From Diorhabda sublineata (lineage: Eukaryota > Arthropoda > Insecta > Coleoptera > Chrysomelidae), in contig NC_079475.1 of the NCBI RefSeq assembly GCF_026230105.1, positions 32,362,086-32,426,085 on the forward strand: a stretch of 64,000 bases of DNA, in the 5' to 3' direction. A program made the translations under genes and the position numbers. The notes beneath the pieces are model-generated. The model had not been told where the DNA came from, ran no database searches, and saw only the letters and a list, made by a program, of their open reading frames with translations. The stretch's first letter is position 1, and the number at the start of each line of letters is the position of its first letter. Positions 34,474 through 49,400 of the stretch are shown in pieces.

Positions 34474-37400
34474 ATGAAGTGTTATTTATTTGTTATTTTC
34501 TTGACTTCATTAATAGGTAAGTGATTATTATTATGACGGGTTTTGTCCGCCTTTTTATTAAGTGGATTTCTTTTAGTTTCCGATATGACGGCAGTGTTAT
34601 ACTATTTTCTAGTTTTTTCAACTAATATTGCTTGCTGGATGTTTTTTGAACCTATTGACCAATGTTTAATGTAGTAATATAATTTGGGAAGCTTTTGTCA
34701 TTATTCCTTTCGCCGATTTTATTATTGCTACTACCGAATATTGGTCTTGTTGCCATAGTTCCATTAGTTTCAGTCTCAATGGGATATACTTTATAAATTG
34801 AGATTTTTTGTTTATGTCACGTTCACTGTTTGGTTACTGATGAAAGTAATTGGATTATAGCAATAATATGATAGGAGCCTTCATACCCTAGGAGTAAAAG
34901 GGTAAATGCGATCAAATAACGAGTTGTTGATGTTTTTTGAATATTAAAAATTATCAATTCCTCATAATGTTGTTATCTATGATTAATTCTTATGAGCAGC
35001 GTACTTGATAGGTTACCGAGGTTGCGTATTTCATACTGTTTGGATTTTTAACATAAAAATAGCTTATTGGTGTTAAACTTTAGGGAAAAATTCGTACGAG
35101 TGGGTAAATTGCTAATAACTGCTCAATAAAATTTATTAACCCTTTGCGCTCCAGCCTAAAAAGCAATAGTAGGAACCAGTAACTCCAGAGTTATATTACT
35201 ATATATTACTATATACTACAATTAAACAAACCAATTTCTTGTTACATAATATAAGAACAAACGTATAGTTTAAAACTTTTCAAAGTATGGTATTTTTCAA
35301 AGCAATCGCCCATATGCATTCGAGGTTTATCGGGACAAGTATTGGAAAATTCCACAGTTTCTCTTCTTGATCTTGCCTGATAGAACAAAATACGCAATCC
35401 CTTACGCAAGATGTGAAGTCTTTTGTCAAGCCTAGCTTCTTGATTTGAGGTGAATGGTCCAGACTATTCACTTGATAAACTTCAGATAGGACATGGGTTT
35501 TTTATTGTTCTTTTTTATGCATTTATATTAAATATACGAATTTATACTGGACATCTCCATGCCCCTAAAGCATTTTCCTCCACAATTTGAGGGATTTCCA
35601 TTTCCAAATCTTGGTTTGCTTATTGGGTCAGGTATGCCCTTGTAGTTAATTTTTGTAGTACCTGTTATGTGGTATTTCATTTTTAGCAATTCCTCCGCCA
35701 AGAAAATGCTTGTATAGTACCTGTCTGTATACATGTGACATCCTTCAGCACTTGGTACGTTGTTCAATAGATTATTATACAGATCACGGGAATTCTGGTA
35801 CTGACAGGCAATTCCGATTTTATTAGTTTATTTGTTGTAATACTGCGATAATAAGGAAGAATGTTATAAACATATCCAGCTTCTAAATCTTTAAAAATGT
35901 ATATCCGCATTCCTCATTTAGTTGGCTTATTGGGTTGTATGTTATGAAACTAATTTTGCCTTTGAATTTGAGATTCATTAACACATATATAAAATATTCC
36001 AAAAAATTACTGTCCCGTTGAATTCTAGTTCTAATATATCTCCTTTGCTGATCTACGGTTTTCAAATGCTGCTTTTAAAACAATTGATGGAATCATTTTC
36101 TACTGAACAAATTTGAAAAGAATGGTATTTTTGTATTGTCACCTATTGACCAGTAATTTTGCAAATTCAAGATTACTCCGATGAAGGCTGAAAATTGAAT
36201 TTTGATTCAGAGTTTTTATTAGTAATTTGTTAGTAGCGTATATATTCATCTCTGATACAACTACTTCTACCAACTCTTCTGTAAAATACAGCTTTAAAAA
36301 TTGTACAGGTTCATCAATATCAAATATTTGTGGCCCTGGAACTTTATTTTCCGTTGAAAAGTTTATTCTTGGCAAGGGAGTTTCACTTCCCGTAATATCA
36401 CTCCATGTATTGGTGTCTACAGGTGGTGTATCTTCTTCCTCTGAATCCGATTTAATAATTTGTATTATTTTTTTCTCTCACTATTATAACGTTACTATCG
36501 TCACTATCTATCCCAAAGTCATCAACTAGTAACTCAAATATTTTCCATGCAACACAAAATCTAGTTCGTCCACATCACTTTTTTCACAACTGTCCATTAT
36601 ACAAATGAGCAAAGGTTTCTAGACACATAAAATGACATAAAAACTATACCAGTGAGAAGCCAAAAATAACTGGAAATATTTCTTAAAATATTTATATAAA
36701 GAACTTGTGAACCGAGTAAGAAATAAAATTTCACAACTGCACATTGTTCCCTCAAATTTCGTTGGTAAAATGAAACAAGACAAAGTAGCGCTAACAAAAA
36801 CAACTGCAACACAATCATCTAATGTTTCGCGTAACAAAAAAGCTCCACCCACAGCAATGCTATTCCGGTTATTATTTGGTCCCCGTTGTAAACATGAAAA
36901 ATCATAGGAAAATTAATGCACTAAACTAGATTAATGTAAATTAAATATCGATATCATCTTTTCCCGCATTTCTCAATAATTTGAGGGCATATTCACTTGA
37001 CAGTGCCTTCTACTCTTTAAACGACTATTTCTAATAATAATATTTAATTCCGGGCATGCTGGTTTAAATTTGCTATGGACTTGTATACTAATTATTACCT
37101 ATTACTATTACCTATAATTTAGTTATTCATTGTGGCTTGATTCTGTATATTGAAATTTTATTTTATTTGTATGTTTATTAGTTATTTTTATGTTTGTTGT
37201 TTAGTTTTTACTTTATCCTGATTAATTCGATTATTGTAATGCTCAGCTCTGGTAATTTTTTTATATCAAAAACCACAATCAAACAATGATTTAAGTGTTC
37301 CTTGCATTTTGGTAACGGTTTTTATATTTTCAAAATCCCACCTAAGAATGGGACCTATTGGGTAGGCTATCACACCATACGTTTTCTTAAAACTGCTCGA

Positions 37401-40400
37401 CTCCCTCTAAACTATCTGGTAATAACGTTCAAACATCTACTTCGCTCTCTCTTACAGTCTTATCATAGACACTTGGTGAAGAATTAATTCGCTGCAATGA
37501 ATTATTCCGGGGTGGCTCTGGACTGTAAAATATTCTGGAGCTATTCTGGAGAATAGCTGTTAGACATATGCGCCATAGTTTTTCAAAACTCCCCTTTTGG
37601 CATCCATTTTATAGACTGTATGAATTGATTTTAAATCTTCAATTAGAAAACACGCAAAGTTGTATTCGGGTTCACTTTCAATACTTTTTCTGTCTTTATT
37701 CATCCTCTTGTCCATCTTTTGCATTAACTCTGTAATCATTTTATCCTCTTCCCATGCCTTTTTTTTACATTACGGTCACTTATAAATCACTCTGTATAAA
37801 TCCGAATCTCCCAATGATGTCAAGATGATACGAGTGAGCACCTACGTCCGCTCACGTTCTTGTTCCGTTACGAACTGAAGTGAGTACAGATTGGCAGTGG
37901 TGTTGTCGAGTCAGAACGCTCCGGAACGTCGTTCCGGTACTTCCTTTTTGGACAGGCACGCGTTCCGGAACTAAAGATGATTTCTGATAACGAGAATTGG
38001 CTGACGTATTGAAACAAAATTAAAAAGATTTGCTGATTTTTTTTTTCTAATTTGTGATGAATTTTTATATGTATTATTATAAACAATGGTTTGAACCGAA
38101 CCCGAACCGGCTTGTTTTTCCGAACCGTGAACCGGAGTCCGGAGTGTTTTTTTCTGCTGAACCGGAACTCGAACCGAACCGAAACAAATACGTGAACCGG
38201 TTCAACGGAAATTAAACTTTGTTTATAATAAACATTAGAAGAAAAAAATATTAAATTTTAAAAAAGGAAAGATTTCATACATAAATTGTGTGATTTTTTT
38301 TAAAATTTTTGTTTGTAATTTGTGACATAAGACCTAAAAAAAACGTCGCCGCCAGGGTTATCATGGAAAATCGTCCTCCCCCGGCGGTAAATTTGGGACA
38401 TGAGACCGCAATTATATATACGCGTTCCGTAAAAAAAATTAGCACAACACCACTGCAGATTGGTAACAGTACAAAATGGCGTTGGGTATTCGCAACAATT
38501 CGTGTGCGCAGCGTGATCGTTACGCGTCCGCACCATTTTGGAGACGCTCACAATCCGCTAGTATGATAAGGCCCTAAGAGTGTGGATTTAGTAATTTGAA
38601 TAACCCTACTGATCCCGGAAAAAATGTATAAAGATTTCGAGATTACTCTTTATACGTGTTAAATAGTACTTCTTTGAGTTTAGGAATACTTCTTATCATT
38701 AAATATATTTCAGAATCAAACGTATACGCAGAATGTAAGTTTCCCAAGATTTTGAGAGGGCTATGGTTTTCAATAGAAAATGGTCAAAATACTCTTACAG
38801 ATTTTACCGAAACTGAGATGATTAGAGCAAAAGAAGATAAAGTCACTTGCACGCATATAAGAAAAGAGCATAATGTAGCCTACAAAATAATTTTGAAAAA
38901 TAAATCATGCTATACTTGTATGAAGGTATATGTTAGAACAATAAATGTTATTGAGAAAATTGAGAGTGAGTATTAGAAATAGTTATACTTTTTTTAGTCA
39001 TTATCTTTTATTGTTTCCGGTAATGTGTTTTTAAAGAATAAGAAAAAGTGTTTATAAATCCACTTGATGCTTCTACCCTAATACCTGTTATAATGTTTAT
39101 ATACCGGGTGAGCAGTAAATAATACCAAGTGCTGTATCTCGGGTACTACTAATCGCACCGGAGCTGCAGTCTTCCATAGACTTATGATTTCCACACTTGT
39201 TGCAGCATTGAAAGTTCTTTAGAAAGAACTATAATTAAAAAATGATTGATACTAAGATCTAAATTCTAAATTATTTCAGATATTTTGTTTAATAACTACA
39301 TTACAATTCACCGGATACTTTGATTGAAAATAGCTTTTAGCTTCGGCTATTTGTGTTATTAAAAATATTAATATTTTAGGCAGTTGTGTCAATATTTCTC
39401 CGGCAGAAGTTTCGATAGATTCTGTATGTAAAAATTTTGATCATACAGAGAAGTTAATCACGCTATTTTATGACCAACACAATCATCGTGGTCATGTAAA
39501 TTGCCAAAATACATTAGCAGGTGTTTTAAGTTTTACGTATGAAAGGCCAAACGAATTTTCTGGAATATGTAACAGCTCAGAATCAATAATCAAATCCTGC
39601 AAAAAACCAGATGTACTGTCATTAAGTTCAAATGAAAAGTTTGAAATTATCTACAAAAAATGTGTTAATATTCCTGAAACCAATTCCGAAGGTAAGAGAA
39701 ATTGAACTTTTTGTATCACTAGACATTATGTTTGTTGGAGGACCTTATTCTGAATTAGTTTAGATACCGTTCGCATCACACTTTCACAATCGATCACGAT
39801 TCGGTCAGTTGTAGTAATAGTTCTGTGTTTCGCGGTTTATTTGATATAGTTCAATTGATCGCCTCTGGAAATTCTCGCGCCAAAATATAAAAATTCGGTT
39901 CAGTTGCCCGTCAAAGCTGGACTTGACAGATTGAACCATAGACATAGTAATAGTCTATAGATTGAACATCATTATGTGACATACTGTGAGATTGTGGCAT
40001 TAGTATGACAAGCAGCAACAAGATACTACAATCATTTGGCTTTTAAAATGCTTAAAAGAAAGCTTGTGTCGTCTAGTAAATTGAAAGGTTGAAAAAACAG
40101 TAATCAACTGTGGAAGTCCTTCAAGAAAAGCCAAATCTATTAAAAGTTATTCCTGAAAAATCAATATTAATGCCAATGGTTGCCTGATTTTTGACTTAAC
40201 CGGATATGCGAATTGCGACGGTTATCTCGAAAAGTTTGACACAAAATTCTTTATCATGACAACCAGAAAATTGAGTTGATGGGCCACACAACATATAGCT
40301 TCGATTTGGAAATCAACGAAATCTTTTTGTTCCTGTCAACGATTTTCAATACCAGAAGGAATCGTTTTTACGTTACAAACGGATACTTTCAAGCTACTCC

Positions 40401-43400
40401 AGTCGGAATTGGAAAGTATTTCCAAAATACTTCTTTTTCTTTGTTGCCATAAATGAAATAAATCACAATGCTCTTTACTGCTACTAATACTGCTAGAACA
40501 AATAAATCGAATTACTTATTCGATTGTAAAATCGATAATCGATCTATGATCTACAGATATTAGGTGCATTGAAAAGCTCGTAAGCTGACACATAAAGGGT
40601 GTTACTAGTATCAAATCCATATAATTTTCAGTTTTCTCCTACCTTCAAGACATGTGTATAAATTTGACATCTTTCGTACTTTTAGTTTGCAAATTATAAT
40701 GTTTTAAGTGAAGCAACTCGTTAAATTTAGAAAATTGATAAAAAGGAATTAGCACCGAGGACAATGCACGCCGTGGACACCCCAAAAATTTTATCGCCCT
40801 CGAAAACTTCAAAAAAGTCTACAAAATAATTTCGGATGATAGTGAAGTAAAGTGAATTTATCCAAAGAACATATCGTGAATGAATATTTGGATATGCAAA
40901 AGCTCTTTTCAAAATGAGCGCCACGTGAACTCACAATCCACATAACGAAATAATGATGGTATCTTAATTTTTACGTTAATATGTGACAATGGATTGAACA
41001 TGGCTCTAACATTTCACACAGAAATACAATTGACAGTCAGTAATGGACGGCACGTGATGAACCGACTACAAACTATGGAAATATATAAAAATCGGATGGA
41101 GTATTTGAAGAAGGCATTAGGGAAAAACGATCAAGATCAAGACGAAAGTTGTTTTGGCAGCCAGCGCATTCTCAAAATCTGGCCACCAGCGACATTTTCT
41201 ATGCCCAGACCTCAAGAGGCTGCTCGTTGGATAGAAATTTTGCATCATTAAAGAGATTTTTGTCAAATATTATTTTGATCTTAAAGACATATCCATAATA
41301 TTTAAAACATATGAAAGTGAAGAAAATTGAAATTAGATAAAAATCAAAATTATTAATAATAACTTGTATCTAATGAAGTTGGAAATATTTTATTTTTTTT
41401 TAGTCGTCGAATATGGCTGCTTGGGAGATTGGTACTATGGAAAAAATCATTATTTTGTTATTTTCAATACTAAAGAATCTAGGAATGGAGAAAAGTATAG
41501 ATGTCTGGTTAGAAACGATGAGGATGACTTTATCGTAGGAAAATCGAGAACTGCAGAATGTAACACATTAAAAAGTCCGAAGGAGAGTCCAGAAATTTTA
41601 TACATTAATAATGGTAATATCCTGTATATTAATTAAAAAAAACAAATTAAGTAGTTGTCATATTTTGAAAGTTTAAAGATGTATGGGTTTATTTCAGCTT
41701 GCACTCTAATGAAACGATGCTGCTACAAACTGTTCTGGCATAATAGATTTGTCGTTTTAAATAATACTATGTCTCTATAAACACATGTCAAGTCTCATGT
41801 ATTGTATTTTTGCTGCATATTTTTGTACAATGAAAAACAAATTTATGAACTGTTGGAAGGTATCTAGGAGTCTTGACGTAAATTTCAAACAGAAGAAAAT
41901 GATCATGCAAGTCTTGAAGACGGTCCACCCGAGGAACGTTCAGAAAATATCTTAAAGCCAAACAAAAAAAAGCAGCATAGTACATACATACGGCTTTTCC
42001 GACATTATTTGAAGCGTTTTAAAAAGTATAAAAAGGATTTCGTGTGCCGTTTTATAACTCTGGAGGAGACTATCCCTATGTTACTAAATCAAAATAAAAT
42101 GCTTAAGAGGAGTATGAGACTACTGAACACACTGTTTACACTATCACTACACCAACACTCACAATAACACTGTGTGACGCGCGTTTCGATAACCAGATTA
42201 TCTAAACTAAAACCTAGTAACTTGACTTATCGTTTATATACTGAATTTTCCTACCAAAAAAACCTTCTCCCGCCAAAATTAATGCCACATTGTCTGACTC
42301 GCGTTTCGTTAACCAAGTTTCTGTTTTCAGAGACAGAAAGTAAATTAAAACTTAATAACTTGACTCACCTGTTTTATACTGAACTTTCCCACCAAGAATC
42401 CTTTTCCCTCCTTGGCGGGAATCTTTATTTACATATATTCCTTGACTACTGTTCTATAGAGTGGGCTGTATGGAATTGGCCTTTTGTCCCTATTTAAGCT
42501 ACTCTTACATTTCGCAGTTTCGATGATTTCAAATGCATCCAATAATTTTTTAACAATTTTACATCATTCATATTTATGTCATGATTATGACTCGCAGTTA
42601 TCGGAAATACTCGGTCCATCCATATTTTAAATGAGGTATGTGCACTTTAAACCCGACAATAACTGATCTCTTAGTCTGCCCAATATACTCCCCGTCACAA
42701 TCATCTCGGCTAATTTCATATATACCACTCTTTTCCAAATTTCATTAGGATTCCCCAGCAATTGTTTTAATATATTGTCGGATGTATAAATCAATTTAAA
42801 ACCCACTTTGTCAAATATTCCTTCCAATTCCTTTGTATAAATTGGATTGAAAGGGACCAGAGCATATTTTTCTTGTTTTTCACTTTGTTTGGAAAAGACT
42901 AGCTTCACATAGAGATTTCTTAAACCTATTGCGGTTAATTAACCTATCTACGATTCTTTTATTATAACCGTTGAGTACAGCCACATCCTGAATAAAGGAC
43001 CTTTCCTTATTGTATCTTTCGATGATAACAGAATCATGACATAAATATTAATAATGTAAAATTGTTTGAAAATGTACCAAATAATAAATTGTTGGATGCA
43101 TGTGAAAGCATTGAAATTGCTAAATGTAAGAAAATCTCAAAATAGGGACAAAGGGCCAATTCCTTACATCCCACTCTATATTTTATATTATAGTAGTATA
43201 TAGTATAAATGTGAAGATTCCCGCCAAGGACGTTTACCCGCGGGAGAAGTTGTATTGGTCGAAAAATTCAGTATAAAACAGGTGAGTCAAGTTTTAATGT
43301 ACCTTCTGCCTCTGAAGACGGGAACTTAGTTATCGAAACGCGAGTCAGACAGTGCGATTTTTGGTGGAATAGTAATGTAAACAGTGTGTTCACTATGAAT

Positions 43401-46400
43401 ATAACCAACGGTTCCAGCAATTCCAACTTAGGTGTGAGAAAAATGCATGAAAATGCATAAACTGAATTTCGTTTTTATAAGAAATTACTCTTTCAAGATG
43501 CAAAAATTATTTACACCTTTTATTTGACATACCTTCATCCATGTCTACACAACTGACAAAACTGCGTTTCTTTCATCTCGCTGAACGTATTTATGGTAAA
43601 ATTGGAATTGAATTTATGAAAGGATACCTTAAAACGAAACCCCCTCCCCCCAAGGAGCTATCACCAGAACTACTCACTCTGGTTGTGAGTTATATATTCA
43701 CAGGAATACTTACCTAACTATTAGTTCTTGTCAAACACCCAATCATCAAAAAATTTAACCCTTTATTATACCATAGGTCCGATACGTTTTCTGATAATTC
43801 TAACTGTTCACTGCATAAGCGAAAAGCTATTGCTTGCTCAGCTAATTTGAGGATTACTCTGATGCAATTTACATTTGTCCTAGTGCCTAACAATATCCAA
43901 AAATCAAGTAAAAACCACTCCTAGAAAAATAAATCGAATATCTCTTTTTTTATCTTTATCTTTAACGGAATCCATTTGTAACTTGTTTGTCTGTATTCTG
44001 TTAGCTATTGCGTTTTTATTGGAAAAACCACATGATTTAAAAATGTACCGAAATACAAATATCAATCATAAATGTTCATTTTTTAAGGATTTTCACTATT
44101 TTTTTAGTTAAACTCAATCCCTCGAAACCAGTGTGTCATCTTTCCAAGAATTTTGTTGGAGAATGGGTCGATAGTGCAAACGTTGACGCTAATATTGTTA
44201 TTAATGAAACACATATCATAGAATCAAATATAATCGGAGGAAAATTAACTAAAACTATTTACATTTGCAAAGAATTACGACTTAACACTGCTATGATGAC
44301 CAAACTATCCACACAAGGGTGGTAAGTAGATAATATCTGAATCATTAATGTACTGAAGACACATTTTTAAACACTGCTGTGAAAAAGGCATGTGAAAATG
44401 AAGAAATGACAAGTATCTTTTATTTCGGTAAAAGATGAAATTATATATGCTCATGTATTTTGCTAAGACTATACAGTTACAAAGACTGCTACTCCTCCTG
44501 GTCCCTCCAGCAAAAGCAAAGGCCAAAATATCTATTAGGAATCTCGTCAACCATTGGGTATTTTCGATTCTCACTTTTAAAAATGGGAATCTACAGGGTG
44601 CGGCAGCATAACTTCCTTTTTTCAAAAGTTAATAAAACTTATTGTATGAATCAGAAAATTTTTATTCGTTTTTTATAATACAGGCACATACATAAAGTTT
44701 TGTTTTACTGAGTTTTGAAGATCAAATCAGTTAGGTGACGTCCCCCATTCTCCATACACTGAGTAAACCGATTTCTGGCGTTTGTCATGACTCTTGCCAG
44801 CATAGCAGGCGTTATGTTGGCAATTTCTTCCTGGATGTTCGTCTTCAAATCTTGTAGGGTCCTTGGACGGTTCACATACACACGGGATTTCAAAAAACCC
44901 CATAGGAAATAATCACAAGGGGTCAAATCGGGAGAGCGGGCTGGCCACTCCAAATCGCCCCTAATTGAGATAAGGCGCTCTGGGAAGTGTTCCCTCAAAA
45001 CAGCCATCGATGTTCTTGAAGTGTGTGCCGTTGCTCCGTCTTGTTGGAACCAAGTGTCCCCTAAGTCCAACTCATCTAGCCGTGGGAAAAAAAATTCCTG
45101 TAACATGTTTACATACCGGTGCGAATTCACTGTCACTGTGACTTCATTTTCCTCAAAGAACCAGGGACCAATAATTCCACGTGAGTAAATTGCACACCAC
45201 ACTGTGACTTTAGGTGAATGCAAAGGCCGTTGATGCAATTGTCGAGGATTGGTATCAGCCCAGTAGCGCATGTTTTGTTTGTTTACGGATCCACACAAAT
45301 GAAAATGGGCTTCATCACTAAAAAAAACAATAGCGTCCTCAGGAACGACTTCCAGAAAAACCTCACACGCGTTCCTCCGAGAATTGAAGTCACGTTCAGA
45401 AAGTTCCTGCACAATTGCCATCTTGTATGGATGAAAATGAAGATCATCATGAAGTATTCTCCTCACAGAACGATCGGAAAGTCCAAGGGCAGACGCATGT
45501 TTGCGCGCAGAACGCCGTGGTGATCGCAATACTGAAGTTCTAACTAACTCAATGTTCTCCGGTGATCTAATGGGCCGAGGGACTCCAGTTCATCGTCTTG
45601 TCACACTTGCAGTTTGTCTGAACGTAGTGACCCACGTAACAATTGATTTCCGGTCCGGGACAGGGGCCAAGGGGGCTAAATTAAAGCGATTCCGAAAGGC
45701 GCGCTGGGTTGCGATCACAGAACATCCGCTCGAAAAGTAAACCTCAACGGCAAACGCACGCTCCTCACTGTTCCAACGCATGATGGCGACTGAACTGTGC
45801 CGGGACAAAACTTTATAGTCCCCCCTCTCGAACGAGACCACTAGCACTCCGTTACGACATCTACCGACTAAATGGCGAACTTTTTAAAAAAGGAAGTTAT
45901 GCTGCCGCACCCTGTACAATCGGTTCCAATGCATGTATTTCTAGTAGCGGAGCAAATTTTTTTTTATAGTAGTAGAATAATTTTCAATAATCAACATAAT
46001 GAGAGTCAGTCACCACATCTGCGGTGCTGTGTAAACTGACAGCATGTCAAAGTTCTCGAAAAAAAATTTGGCTACGAATATTTTGATACTTTTTACATAA
46101 AAAATTCGCGTTAATGAACTATATTAGAATATAAAGTCATTTTATACTGTATAAAATTTATACAGACGGATGCTCATACTTTTCGGGTAATAAAGAGAAC
46201 CGTCAGTCGAATTTACGACGGTGGAAAAACCGTCAGTTAGCGGTATAACCATGCTGCTCGCTCAATACATCTCTAAGAGCGTCGCATAGTCTATCTGACA
46301 GATGATCTAATGATCTTTCCACCTACAAGCATTCAGCTGACGGTCATTTTTATTTTCATTTACAATAGAATTGCTTTATATAGAAAATTCATTAGGTATT

Positions 46401-49400
46401 ATATTAATTGAATACACAATAGCTGACGGTTTTTCCTCCTTCATAAATACGACTGACGGCTCTCTTTATTATCTGTATGAGCAATCACCTGTATAATTTT
46501 TTTGCAGTATAAAATGCAATACGCAATATGTTTATTTTTTGGTTAAAAATCACCTCAAAAATCATCGTTGCAATTTTGATACGGCATGAAAATACTCGTT
46601 GCGAAATTTTTTTGAAAATTTAAACATACTATTATTTCCCCCTCCACCACTACTGAAGTCTGAAATTCTTGTAGAAGATGTTATGTCCTTTCAAAAGTTT
46701 CACCACTATTAATACAACTAAGTTGTAAGGAGAGAGGATGAGATGTTTGTGAATGGGATAGGAAATTTGTTATGTGCGGTGAAGTGTATTGTAGATTTGT
46801 CTCTGATAAAGGAAAAAATTTCGTTCCCGCGAGGTGTGAAAAAATATGCTGGGAGCAAAAAAATTTCTCGACGGACTAAACAGTTTTTGGAGTTATAATA
46901 GACTAAGTTTTCATCTTAAATAAGGATGAGTTCACCAGGTTACAGGAAAACCGCAGAAAACTGCAACACCGACGATTAGCTTTAACGGTTTTTATTATTC
47001 ATATATTATTACATACTTGAAGTAGCAATGAAAGAAATGACAACCAGAAAATTTATTATTTATATGGCGCCGTCCTTTTCAAATCCATATGACGATTATG
47101 AAGTACCAACTTTCAAAAGACTATGTGTAAAATTTCATGCCATTTCGATTAGTCAGAAAAACGTGACAGTCATTTAAGTTAAGCTACTTTTTTACATGGA
47201 TTCAAAACAATTTTGTGAGTTAATTTATCATTGTTTCTTGAAGAAAAAAATACTATAAAAGCTCAGCAGTGGTTTCAAAATTGTTATTCGGACTGCTTCG
47301 AAAAGAACCATTTGTTATTGGTTTTCTGAATGTAAACGTGGTCGTACAGACAACGATGATGGTGAACGTTCTGTTCTTCAAATTGAGGGGGTTACTCAAG
47401 AAAACATCAAAAAAATCCACAAATTGATTATATCTAATCGTAAATTGAAATTGCGTGAGATAGCTGAGGCCGTATAGATATCAGAAGGCAGTGTGTTTAC
47501 AATTATGCATGAACATTTGACCATAAGAAAACTTTTTTCAAAACGGGTGCCGCGTTTACTCACAGTCGATCAAAAACAACATGTTAATGATTCGGAGCAC
47601 TGGTTAGCCATGTTTGCATGTAATAAATAACATTTTTTGCATCGATATGTGACAATGGATGAAACATGGATCCATCACTACACCCCGGAATCGAAACGAT
47701 CATCAGCTGAGTGGACTGCAGCCGGTGAACCACGTCCGAAGGGTCCAAAGGCACAACAATCAGCTGCGAAGGTTATGGCTTCAGTATTTTGGAATATTGT
47801 TCATCGACTAGATACAATGATAGCGAATACTACATAGAGTTGCTGGATTATTTAAATACAAAAATCAATGCAAAATGGCCTCATACGTCGAAGGACAAAC
47901 CACTGTTGCACCAAGACAATGCATCGATAACAAGTCGATGACAACAATGGTTAAATTGAACGAATAACACAATTGCACGAATTGCTCCGTTATCCACTTT
48001 ATGGATCTGACCCCCAGTGAATACTGGTTATTTGCTGATCTCAAAAAAATGATCATCGGTAAGAAATTCAATTCAAATGAAGAAGCAACTGCTGAAACTG
48101 AAGCCTATTTTGAGGCAAAAGACAAATCCTGATATTGCATTTATAAATAAAATCGATTTTTGGCAAAAATATTAGTTTTCTTAGTTAGTATAGAATAAAA
48201 TATTTTTTATAGTAATTACTTAGGACCTTATATATAGAATCAAGATTTTGTTTACAATATAGGGACAAACATTATGGATTTTTTTAGAATATTGTAGTAG
48301 TTAAATTATCACTTCCCTAACTTTTCGAATATTATGTAGCATAAATGATTGTTATAAAAATGTATTAATCGTATTTTTTATCACACTTCGTATACATGTT
48401 GAATTTTTTCTCTCTCAGATAGTTATTTGGTGAAATTATTCTATCGTTATCTTTATTATTTTTACTTTTTAATTAATAAACCTTAGAATTTATGTAGAAA
48501 ATACACAATGTATCAATTTATAACATTTGAATGGAGTATTTCGATTTATTCCAGCCAAAGTGAATATACATGTTTCGAGTTTGAACGTAAAGATAAAAAC
48601 TTCATTCGCTACCGAAAAGGAAAATCAACATTCCACTACCAATTTGAAAGAGCTTGTTCCTACCCTTTTCTAATTAATGACAACACTGTAAAATATGATT
48701 TTTATTTCAAGAACAATCCGAATCCTACAACCTGCCCGTTTGTGGGAAATTTCAATTTTACACAAAAAGGAGATGTACCTCTAGAAACCAGGTATATAAC
48801 TGTAATTTTAACCCAATTTTCGTTCTGAATTTTATGCTGGTGAATTCTCCTATTGTTATTGTATTTTCAGATATATTGAAGTTGCTTCTCCAAATTCTAG
48901 CCGTAATCCAAATTGTAAAGACAGATCAGAAATTTCGGTATCCAAAACAAATAGAAATCAAATTTTAATATTTAAAACTAACTGTTCACAACCAACTTCA
49001 AATGATTACAAGAGTAAGTAGAATCCAGTTAAAACTGAAATCACCGACCTAATAACACAAGAGACCAAATTGTTTACAATTCTTGAGTGAACCATCATTG
49101 ACCCTTCCACTTTCTATGTTATAATTAAATAACTCAATTCACAAACTTTGTTTTTAAAAATAATTTATTTAGCAAACTGAGAATTTAATAATGGATTAAA
49201 GTTATATTTGGTTTCAATAATCTGACTGGCGTACTTTACGAATATCAAACTATCTAGAACACAGTATTAGTGTACAAACTTCCTTAAATATTAATTGTTA
49301 TCTTATGCAGTATATATAAAAATGTTTATGGTTGATTATAGTCACATTAATATAAGATAAATAATAAATAATTGATGATTATACCTTAATGGGGTTAACG

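Noticed and set aside
37840..38210. CRISPR-like or tandem-array reading of the repeated GAACCG motif
   Set aside because: The motif is short, irregularly spaced and in both orientations; no repeat-spacer structure exists.
38300..38566. Overlapping 83-85 codon frames on both strands
   Set aside because: The region is GC-rich transposon-terminus debris; open frames on both strands at once, with no protein motifs, look accidental.
45218..45740. Plus-strand frames of 79-101 codons across the DD41D element
   Set aside because: They are complements of the minus-strand transposase and contain none of its motifs.
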